A DNA stretch of 48,266 bases from Melioribacter roseus. GTDB taxonomy: Bacteria > Bacteroidota > Ignavibacteria > Ignavibacteriales > Melioribacteraceae. The translations under genes and the position numbers were made by a program. Below are positions 42,300-48,266 of the stretch, piece after piece. How positions within the stretch are numbered: the first letter of the stretch is position 1; every line of letters starts with the position of its first letter. Below the pieces are notes generated by a model. The model ran no database searches. It had not been told where the DNA came from and worked only from the letters and a program-made list of their open reading frames with translations. The stretch is from positions 94,990-143,255 of the forward strand of contig DYSW01000003.1 of NCBI GenBank assembly GCA_020726285.1, in the 5' to 3' direction.

Positions 42300-42321
42300 T
42301 ATATTTGCATTCGATTTGGAG
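42300..42321 (+). promoter_or_regulatory. Putative promoter box and ribosome site of the lpd operon
   Basis: TATATTTG (42300-42307) fits the TAnnTTTG downstream box, but no TTTG lies 19 bp before it; TTAG at 42273-42276 is the nearest partner at 23 bp. GGAG (42318-42321) is 10 bp before the lpd ATG. Confidence 0.4.
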
Positions 42322-42331
42322 AAAATAATTT

Positions 42332-43735
42332 ATGCAAAACAAATTTGATTTAGCAATTTTAGGCGGAGGTCCAGCGGGATATGTTGCCGCAATTCGAGCT
42401 TCGCAACTTGGTTTTAATACGATAATAATTGATAAAAGTACACTTGGTGGAGTTTGCTTGAATTGGGGTTGTATTCCAACAAAAGCTCTGTTAAAAAGTG
42501 CTGAATATTTTGATATTTTAAAAAATAGAGCAAATGAATTTGGAATTATTGCCGAAAATGTAGATTTCGATTTCAAAAAGATAATTAAACGAAGTAGGGA
42601 AGTTTCAACGCGAGTTTCAAAAGGTGTGGAATTTCTGATGAAAAAGAACAAAATTACTCACGTAAAAGGTTTTGGACGATTCCGAGATAAAAATTCAATC
42701 GAAATAATTGATGATAATGGAAACGTCACCGAAATAGTAAATTTTGATAAAATCATTATTTCAACTGGAGCTTCGCCAATTCTTCTTCCTAATATTCCCG
42801 TAGATAGAAAAAATATAATCACAAGTCGAGAAGCACTTCAACTTGATAAATTGCCTAAAGAAATGATAATTATTGGAGCCGGAGCAATTGGCGTTGAGTT
42901 TGCTTATTTCTATTCAACTTTGGGCACCAAAGTTACAATTATAGAAATGAAAGATAAAATCGTTCCGAATGAAGATTCTGAAATATCAGATTTGCTTGAA
43001 AAAACATTCAAGAAGAAAGGAATTTCAATTTTTACGTCAACAAAAGTGGACAAAGCCGAAGTTAAAAATGGAAAAGTAGAAGTTTCAATCGAAAAAAATG
43101 GAAAATCTCAAATTTTGCAATCCGAAGTTGTATTAAATGCAATTGGTGTAAAAGGAAATATTGAAGGATTTGGCTTAGAAAAAATTGGTTTAAAAACAGA
43201 AAAAAGCTCAATTATGGTTGATAAAAGCACATTTCAGACAAACGTTGATGGAGTATTTGCCGTTGGCGATGTTATTGGTCCGCCATTTCTTGCTCACGTT
43301 GCTTCAGCCGAAGCGATATCTTGCGTAGAAAAAATGAAAGGAATTCACACAATTCCAATTGACTACAACTCAATTCCAGCTTGCACTTACACAAATCCGC
43401 AAATAGCAAGTATTGGATTTTCTGAAGAAAAAGCAATTTTGCAAGGTTACAAAGTGAAAGTAGGTAAATTTCCATTTTCTGCAAGTGGAAAAGCAACTGC
43501 AATTGGCGAAAGAGAAGGTTTTGTGAAACTGATTTTTGATAAAGAATATGGCGAATTGCTCGGAGCTTCCATAATTGGAGCAGAAGCGACAGAATTGATT
43601 GCCGAACTTGGAATTGTGAAGTCGCTCGAAGGAAATTACGAATCAATTCTAAAAACAATTCACGCACATCCAACCTTATCGGAATCGATAATGGAAGCTG
43701 CAGGAAATGCTTATGACGAAGCAATTCACATTTGA
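42332..43735 (+). CDS. lpd: Dihydrolipoyl dehydrogenase (E3)
   Basis: The flavoprotein that reoxidises dihydrolipoyl groups of E2 and reduces NAD+. At 467 residues it has the usual length. It starts with the FAD-binding GGGPAGYVAA (11-20), has the redox disulfide Cys42/Cys47 in GGVCLNWGCIPTKAL, an NAD-binding IIGAGAIGVEFA, the second FAD motif VFAVGDV and the C-terminal catalytic His in HAHPTLSESIMEA. Its end overlaps lipB. It heads lpd-lipB-E1-E2, so it is dedicated to, or shared with, that complex. Confidence 0.97.
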   Translation: MQNKFDLAILGGGPAGYVAAIRASQLGFNTIIIDKSTLGGVCLNWGCIPTKALLKSAEYFDILKNRANEFGIIAENVDFDFKKIIKRSREVSTRVSKGVEFLMKKNKITHVKGFGRFRDKNSIEIIDDNGNVTEIVNFDKIIISTGASPILLPNIPVDRKNIITSREALQLDKLPKEMIIIGAGAIGVEFAYFYSTLGTKVTIIEMKDKIVPNEDSEISDLLEKTFKKKGISIFTSTKVDKAEVKNGKVEVSIEKNGKSQILQSEVVLNAIGVKGNIEGFGLEKIGLKTEKSSIMVDKSTFQTNVDGVFAVGDVIGPPFLAHVASAEAISCVEKMKGIHTIPIDYNSIPACTYTNPQIASIGFSEEKAILQGYKVKVGKFPFSASGKATAIGEREGFVKLIFDKEYGELLGASIIGAEATELIAELGIVKSLEGNYESILKTIHAHPTLSESIMEAAGNAYDEAIHI

Positions 43736-44450
43736 GGAAAAGATTCAAAAAACAATTACATATTGTAATTTGGGTTTAATGCCTTATTCCGATGCGTGGG
43801 AATTGCAGAAAACGTTGTATCAAATGCGGTTGGAAAAGAAAATATCAGATATTCTTTTGCTTTTAGAACACCCGAACACTTACACTTTGGGAAAATCTGC
43901 AAACGAAAAAAACATTATCGGAAGTGAAGAATTTCTACGAAAATGGGATTTTAAGATTTTCAATATCGACCGCGGTGGCGATGTTACTTATCACGGTCCT
44001 GGACAAATCGTTGGTTATTTAATTTTCGATTTGAACGACTGGCAGCATGATTCCCACAAATATTTGCGATTGATTGAAGAATCGATTATCCAAACTTGTG
44101 AAAAATATAATCTTGCAACTGGAAGAAAAGAAAAATACACAGGTGTTTGGATTGAAGAAAGAAAAATCTGTGCTATTGGAGTAAAAATAAGTAGATGGAT
44201 TACAATGCACGGTTTTGCATTAAACGTAAATACAAATCTCAATTTGTTCAAAGGAATTATTCCATGTGGAATAAACGATAAAGATGTAACTTCGCTCGAA
44301 AGGGAATTAAATAGAAAATTTGATATCGAACAAGTTAAAATTGAACTAAGTGAACAAATTAAGAATCTATTCCAGTTTGATGAAGTAAATGAAATATCAA
44401 AAAATGAACTTTTTGATAGAATTAATGGAGAAAAAAATGAAGAAATTTGA
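43713..44450 (+). CDS. lipB: Lipoyl(octanoyl) transferase
   Basis: Moves octanoyl groups from acyl carrier protein to lipoyl domains, the first step of de novo lipoylation. From the ATG at 43713 it has 245 residues; this start has AGGA 7 bp upstream, while the ATG at 43707 is only 1 bp from it. RGGDVTYHGPGQIVGY, Lys158 in CAIGVKISRWITMHGFALN and the catalytic Cys185 in IPCGINDKDVTSL are the family hallmarks. It overlaps lpd by 23 bp and E1 by 14 bp. Its position inside the operon links attachment of the cofactor to synthesis of the complex. LipA is not in the window. Confidence 0.96.
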   Translation: MTKQFTFEEKIQKTITYCNLGLMPYSDAWELQKTLYQMRLEKKISDILLLLEHPNTYTLGKSANEKNIIGSEEFLRKWDFKIFNIDRGGDVTYHGPGQIVGYLIFDLNDWQHDSHKYLRLIEESIIQTCEKYNLATGRKEKYTGVWIEERKICAIGVKISRWITMHGFALNVNTNLNLFKGIIPCGINDKDVTSLERELNRKFDIEQVKIELSEQIKNLFQFDEVNEISKNELFDRINGEKNEEI

Positions 44451-46458
44451 AAAATTAAAAAATAAACAATTACTTAAAATTTTAGAAGAAATGTTGTTTT
44501 CGCGAACGTTCGATTACAAAATTATGAACTTGCTCCGACAAGGAAAAGCAAGTTTTCTGATTGCTGGTTCTGGACACGAAGCCATTCAAATAGCAATGGG
44601 AAAAATTCTTAAACCAAAACTCGATTGGGCTTATCCATATTATCGCGATATGGCTTTTATGTTGGCTTTGGGACAAACTCCGCAAGATGTAATGTTGCAA
44701 ATGTTAGGAAAAGCCGATGACCCAGCAAACGGCGGAAGACAAATGCCAAATCATTATGGAAGTAAGGAGTTTAACGTTCCTTCGCAATCTTCGCCAACCG
44801 GAACGCAGTTTTTACAAGCAGTTGGAACTGCATTAGCATTTCAGAAAATTGGTGAAAATCGTATTGTTTACGTAAGTTCTGGCGATGGAACAACAAGTCA
44901 AGGTGAATTCCACGAAGCAGTAAATTGGGCTTCTCGCGAAAAATTGCCTGTAATTTTCGTAATTCAAAATAACGGTTGGGCAATTTCAGTTCCAGTGCAA
45001 AATCAAACAGCGGGAAAAGATTCTTCAATTGTTGAGATGATGAAAGGTTATGAAAATCTGTTGCGAATCAAATTTGATGGAACAGATTACGTAGAATCGT
45101 GGGAAGTTGCACAAAAAGCATATCAATACGCTGAAAGTGGAAAAGGTCCAGTTTTATTAGAAGCAGAAGTTGTACGTTTACTTTCACATTCATCTTCTGA
45201 TGATCAAGGAAAATATCGACCGAAAGATTCGCTTGAAGCTGACTTAAAACGCGATCCAATTCTGAAAATAAAGCATAAATTATTATCTGAAAATGAAATA
45301 ACAGAAGAAGATTATCGCAATCTCGAACAAAAAGTTAAACAAGAAATTGATGAAATTGCAGATTGGGCTTTATCTCAACCAGATCCAATTGCCGAAACTG
45401 CCGAAAGATTTGTTCTTGATGAAAGTGGTTTAGCTGAAAGTTTGGAATATGAAAAATCTATTCCAAATGGAAATAAAGTTGTGATGGTTGATGCAATAAA
45501 TCACGCACTTCACGAAGAAATGGCAAAAAACGAGAGAATTTACGTATTTGGGGAAGATGTTGCCGATGGAAAAGGTGGAGTTTTTACGGCAACAAAAGGT
45601 TTGTCGAACAAATTTGGTGAAACAAGAGTTTTCAATTCGCCATTAGCTGAAGCAAGTATTGAAGGAGTTGCAACGGGAATGGCATTAACTGGTTTGAAAC
45701 CTTGCGTCGAAATTCAGTTTGCTGATTATATTTGGCCTGCTTTTATGCAAATGAGAGATGAACAAGTTACTTATCGTTATCGCTCGAATAATGTTTGGAA
45801 ATCGCCAGTTGTAACACGCGTTCCTGTTGGTGGATTTATAAACGGCGGACTTTATCACAGTCAGACAATTGAAGGAATATTTGCACATTTGCCTGGAATT
45901 TTGATTGCTTATCCATCAAATGCTTCTGACGCAAAAGGTTTGCTGAAAACTGCTCTTCGGTTAGATGACCCTGTTCTTTTCCTCGAGCACAAAGCACTTT
46001 ATCGCCAATCTTATGCTTCTTCGCTTGAACCAGACGAAAATTATCTTTTACCATTTGGCAAAGCAAATATTTTTAGAGATGGAACTGATTTAACAATTGT
46101 TACTTACGGTGCAATGGTTCACGAATCAAATTTTGCAGCTAAAAAACTAGCCGACGAAGGATATTCTATTGAAATTGTCGATATTCGAACAATCTTTCCG
46201 CTAGATAATGAATCAATATTCAATTCGATAAAGAAAACGGGAAAAGTTGCAATTATTCACGAAGATACATTAACTGCTGGTTTTGGAGCAGAAATATCCG
46301 CAAGAATTTCAGAATTTGCTTTCGAATTGTTAGATGCTCCAATCAAAAGAATTGCCGCAAAGGACACTTTTATTCCATATCACACAAATTTAGAAAGAGC
46401 AATTTTGCCAACGCGAGATAGAATTTTTAACGAATTGAAATCACTTTTAGCATATTAG
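44437..46458 (+). CDS. 2-oxoacid dehydrogenase E1, fused alpha and beta subunits
   Basis: The thiamine-diphosphate-dependent decarboxylase of the complex. The ATG at 44437 follows GGAG by 6 bp, giving 673 residues. Residues 1 to about 335 form the alpha half, with GDGTTSQGEFHEAVNW (149-164) and QNNGWAIS (177-184) as the ThDP/Mg2+ motif. Residues from about 345 form the beta half, with VFGEDVADGKGGVF, SPLAEASIEGVATGMALTG and HEDTLTAGFGAEI. The fusion is common in Bacteroidota and Chlorobi and most resembles branched-chain E1, but pyruvate is not excluded. It lies between lipB and E2. Confidence 0.9.
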   Translation: MKKFEKLKNKQLLKILEEMLFSRTFDYKIMNLLRQGKASFLIAGSGHEAIQIAMGKILKPKLDWAYPYYRDMAFMLALGQTPQDVMLQMLGKADDPANGGRQMPNHYGSKEFNVPSQSSPTGTQFLQAVGTALAFQKIGENRIVYVSSGDGTTSQGEFHEAVNWASREKLPVIFVIQNNGWAISVPVQNQTAGKDSSIVEMMKGYENLLRIKFDGTDYVESWEVAQKAYQYAESGKGPVLLEAEVVRLLSHSSSDDQGKYRPKDSLEADLKRDPILKIKHKLLSENEITEEDYRNLEQKVKQEIDEIADWALSQPDPIAETAERFVLDESGLAESLEYEKSIPNGNKVVMVDAINHALHEEMAKNERIYVFGEDVADGKGGVFTATKGLSNKFGETRVFNSPLAEASIEGVATGMALTGLKPCVEIQFADYIWPAFMQMRDEQVTYRYRSNNVWKSPVVTRVPVGGFINGGLYHSQTIEGIFAHLPGILIAYPSNASDAKGLLKTALRLDDPVLFLEHKALYRQSYASSLEPDENYLLPFGKANIFRDGTDLTIVTYGAMVHESNFAAKKLADEGYSIEIVDIRTIFPLDNESIFNSIKKTGKVAIIHEDTLTAGFGAEISARISEFAFELLDAPIKRIAAKDTFIPYHTNLERAILPTRDRIFNELKSLLAY

Positions 46459-46467
46459 GAGAAAAAA

Positions 46468-48021
46468 ATGATCGAAAAAATTTTAATGCCCAAAATGGGC
46501 GAAAGTGTGATGGAAGGAACAATCATCAAATGGCACAAAAAGATTGGGGAATCTGTAAAAAAAGATGAAATTCTCTTTGAAATTAGCACAGATAAAGTTG
46601 ATACCGAAGTTCCATCGCCAGTTGATGGAATTCTAAAAAAAATTGTATTGAATGAAAACGAAACAGCCGAAGTAAATACAATTGTGGCAGAAATCGAAAC
46701 TGAATCTCAATTGCCAATTTCAAATGCCAAATTACATATTATCAATGAGCAATTTTCTATTAATAATGAATCAACACAACTGACCGACAACCAATTACAA
46801 ATAATTGAAATTCCAATGCCCAAAATGGGCGAAAGTGTGATGGAAGGAACACTTATCAAATGGCACAAAAAGATTGGGGAATCTGTAAAAAAAGATGAAA
46901 TTCTCTTTGAAATTAGCACAGATAAAGTTGATACCGAAGTTCCATCGCCAGTTGATGGCTTTTTGGATGAAATTTTAGTTGAAGAAAATCAAACTGCAGA
47001 AGTTGGAGTAATTATTGCGAAAATCTCAACTTCACAAACTGAAAAAACACAATCACATCAAACAAAAATTACTAATGAACAATTGCAAATTACAAATTCC
47101 AAATTACCATTGACAAACAGATTTTATTCTCCAGTTGTTTTAAATATTGCACAAAAAGAAGGAATTTCATTCAAAGAAATTGAAAAAATTCAAGGAACTG
47201 GAATACAAGGTAGAGTAACGAAAAAGGATATACTAAATTACCTCGAAAATCGTGAAAATTTGCCAAAAGATGAAAATCAACAAACTGCAAGCCAATTCCA
47301 AATTACGAATAGCAAATTGGAAACAACTGAAATTCCTATGGATAATATTCGTAAGAAAATTATGAATCACATGATTGCCAGTCGCAATATTTCTGTTCAC
47401 GTTTCCGAAGTGATGGAAGTTGATATGACTATAATTCATAATTTCATCAATCATAATCGAGAAAAATTCCAATCTGAAGGAATAAAACTCACATACATGG
47501 CATTTATTTCATTTGCTGTTGCAAAAGCGCTAAAGAAATACCCGTTGATGAATTCATCGTTAAATGTGGAAAAGATAATTCAGAAAAATTCTGTAAATCT
47601 TGGGATTGCCGTTGCAGTTGAACCAAATGGTTTGATTGTTCCGAACATAAAAAGTGCCGAAAATCTAAATATTCGTGGTATGGCAAAATCAATTTCTGAG
47701 TTGAGTTCAAAAGCGAGAACCAAAAAACTTTTACCAGATGATGTTGTTGATGGAACTTTTTCCATAACAAATTATGGTGTTTTCGGTGCATTATTTGGAA
47801 CTCCGATAATTAATCAGCCTGAAGTTGGAATATTGGGAGTTGGAGCAGTTGTAAAACGCGTTGTTGTTTTAGAAACTGAAATTGGCGACCAAATTGCAAT
47901 AAAACCGATGATGTATTTGTCATTAAGTCACGACCATAGACTTGTAGATGGAATGTTGGGCGGAATGTTTCTAAAAGAAGTGAAAGAAATCCTTGAAAAA
48001 TTTGATGTTAAGAATGTTTAG
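46468..48021 (+). CDS. 2-oxoacid dehydrogenase E2 (dihydrolipoyl acyltransferase) with two lipoyl domains
   Basis: The core acyltransferase of the complex, 517 residues. Lipoyl domain 1 is residues 3-78 (lipoyl lysine Lys43 in STDKVDTE) and lipoyl domain 2 is 113-188 (Lys153). The peripheral-subunit-binding domain is about 220-260 (FYSPVVLNIAQKEGI and GTGIQGRVTKKDIL), and the catalytic domain runs from about 286 with His490 and Asp494 in SHDHRLVDG. Three linkers (about 79-112, 189-219, 263-287) are Gln/Asn/Ile-rich and share a repeated peptide. The start has AGGAG upstream and the gene follows E1 by 9 bp. Substrate type is as uncertain as for E1. Confidence 0.95.
   Translation: MIEKILMPKMGESVMEGTIIKWHKKIGESVKKDEILFEISTDKVDTEVPSPVDGILKKIVLNENETAEVNTIVAEIETESQLPISNAKLHIINEQFSINNESTQLTDNQLQIIEIPMPKMGESVMEGTLIKWHKKIGESVKKDEILFEISTDKVDTEVPSPVDGFLDEILVEENQTAEVGVIIAKISTSQTEKTQSHQTKITNEQLQITNSKLPLTNRFYSPVVLNIAQKEGISFKEIEKIQGTGIQGRVTKKDILNYLENRENLPKDENQQTASQFQITNSKLETTEIPMDNIRKKIMNHMIASRNISVHVSEVMEVDMTIIHNFINHNREKFQSEGIKLTYMAFISFAVAKALKKYPLMNSSLNVEKIIQKNSVNLGIAVAVEPNGLIVPNIKSAENLNIRGMAKSISELSSKARTKKLLPDDVVDGTFSITNYGVFGALFGTPIINQPEVGILGVGAVVKRVVVLETEIGDQIAIKPMMYLSLSHDHRLVDGMLGGMFLKEVKEILEKFDVKNV
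46485..46628 (+). repeat. Internal direct repeat, lipoyl domain 1 copy
   Basis: 144 bp that recur at 46815-46958, offset 330 bp in the same frame. The only differences I see are two bases in one codon (46522 and 46524; Ile versus Leu). It spans the first two thirds of the lipoyl domain including the lysine codon. Confidence 0.9.
46708..46734 (+). repeat. 27-bp linker repeat, copy 1
   Basis: Begins CAATTGCCAATTTC and encodes QLPISNAKL in the first E2 linker. It aligns without gaps with the copies at 47080 and 47293. Confidence 0.65.
46815..46958 (+). repeat. Internal direct repeat, lipoyl domain 2 copy
   Basis: Second copy of the 144-bp repeat at 46485. Sequence before it and after GTTGATGG (46951-46958) is not conserved between the domains. 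Confidence 0.9.
47080..47106 (+). repeat. 27-bp linker repeat, copy 2
   Basis: Begins CAATTGCAAATTAC and encodes QLQITNSKL in the second E2 linker. It differs from copy 1 at about four positions. Confidence 0.65.
47293..47319 (+). repeat. 27-bp linker repeat, copy 3
   Basis: Begins CAATTCCAAATTAC and encodes QFQITNSKL in the third E2 linker. Each of the three linkers carries one copy. Confidence 0.65.
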
Positions 48022-48080
48022 GATCACTATTGTCCGATAAAAATAAAAAAATGAGAGAAAATCTTTCGCTAACAGCTGAA

Positions 48081-48096
48081 ATCCGCCGCGGCGGAT
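48081..48096. repeat. GC-rich 16-bp perfect palindrome
   Basis: ATCCGCCGCGGCGGAT is self-complementary and very GC-rich in an AT-rich region. It is followed directly by GGAATGACG, the 9-mer also found in R2 and, shifted by one base, in R1. This looks like a dispersed intergenic repeat element and not a terminator, since no T run follows. Confidence 0.6.
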
Positions 48097-48157
48097 GGAA
48101 TGACGTAACTTAAAAATATTTTCTTAAGTTGACAGCATTGTTTTGTAAACTCAACAG

Positions 48158-48196
48158 GGGAGTATTCAATTGCCAAATGATGCTCCCTATATTTTT
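48158..48196 (+). terminator. Putative terminator of the 2-oxoacid dehydrogenase operon
   Basis: GGGAGTATT (48158-48166) pairs with GATGCTCCC (48179-48187) with two G-T pairs, around a 12-nt loop, followed by TATATTTTTTATT. It lies about 137 bp after the E2 stop. Confidence 0.65.
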
Positions 48197-48198
48197 TA

Positions 48199-48229
48199 TT
48201 TGACAAACTGGTTTTTTTTATTAAATTTG
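48199..48229 (+). promoter_or_regulatory. Bacteroidetes-type promoter, perfect consensus
   Basis: TTTG (48199-48202), exactly 19 bp, then TAAATTTG (48222-48229) match TTTG-N19-TAnnTTTG at every position. It lies just after a terminator-like hairpin and 29 bp before an ATG, so the context is right for initiation near 48236. Confidence 0.65.
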
Positions 48230-48258
48230 GTTAGTGATTATTAACTAACAAGTGAATT

Positions 48259-48266
48259 ATGACAAC
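48259..48266 (+). CDS. Possible start of the next gene, truncated by the window edge
   Basis: An ATG at 48259 stands 29 bp after a perfect promoter match, with AAGTGAATT just before it. Only two full codons (Met-Thr) are inside the window, so nothing can be said about the product. Confidence 0.35.

Larger units (their letters stand above)
41944..42331. other. Non-coding gap before lpd
   Basis: About 390 bp. It contains repeat R2 (41974-42080), then AT-rich sequence with no frame worth reporting, and a promoter-like TATATTTG with a GGAG ribosome site just ahead of lpd. Confidence 0.7.

Noticed and set aside
1-48266. CRISPR array, insertion sequence, prophage or toxin-antitoxin module
   Set aside because: No spaced identical repeats, transposase or integrase motifs, or small toxin-antitoxin pairs were found on either strand.

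Overview
The window is AT-rich (about one third G+C by eye), densely packed chromosomal DNA from a bacterium of the Bacteroidota/Chlorobi/Ignavibacteria lineage. The best taxonomic clues are a secreted protein ending in a type IX secretion (T9SS) sorting domain with the NYPNPFNPST signature (38568-39455), lipoproteins of the style common in that group, a fused E1 alpha-beta 2-oxoacid dehydrogenase, and promoter-like sites fitting the TTTG-N19-TAnnTTTG consensus of Bacteroidetes. No insertion sequence, prophage, CRISPR array or rRNA operon was seen.

Layout. 1-1986 (minus): the start of a secreted glycoside hydrolase family 2-like protein, downstream of a sugar transporter. 2216-7687 (plus): pabA, a fused pabB-pabC, phosphofructokinase and polyphosphate kinase, ending at a bidirectional terminator. 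7744-23850 (minus): a long housekeeping block. In transcription order it holds tRNA-Leu, tRNA-Val, thrS, infC, rpmI, rplT, a terminator or attenuator, pheS, pheT, a ZapB-like coiled-coil gene, zapA, a probable 6S RNA, rny, coaE, proline dehydrogenase, tsaD, mltG, an Ig-like lipoprotein and a bifunctional ftcD. 24030-29196 (minus): a small lipoprotein, and an operon of a homoaconitase-like enzyme, a tandem universal stress protein and a cation/proton antiporter fused to a PTS EIIA domain. 29292-30209 (plus): a stop-interrupted methyltransferase gene and a NifX-like gene with its own promoter and leader hairpin. 30215-32541 (minus): etfB, etfA and a bifunctional nuclease. 32647-36356 (plus): clpS, a YchF-like GTPase-family protein, pepD and a LysE-type exporter. 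36377-38383 (minus): a HisA-like isomerase, a universal stress protein and an eIF2B-like protein. 38568-40979 (plus): the T9SS-secreted lamin-tail protein, tRNA-Glu and rocD. 40980-42331: a repeat-rich region with msrB and remnants of T9SS sorting-domain genes. 42332-48021 (plus): lpd, lipB, E1 and E2, a complete 2-oxoacid dehydrogenase complex plus the enzyme that starts its lipoylation. The window closes on a terminator, a textbook promoter and the first codons of another gene.

Most notable points: infC appears to start at AUC; a probable 6S RNA lies between zapA and rny; a HisA-like/USP/eIF2B-like cassette has altered catalytic motifs and may be a new sugar-phosphate pathway; a single-chain enzyme resembles fungal homoaconitase (Lys4); the E2 gene carries a nearly perfect 144-bp internal duplication and a 27-bp repeat in each linker; and opposed T9SS tail fragments lie between two direct repeats beside msrB.
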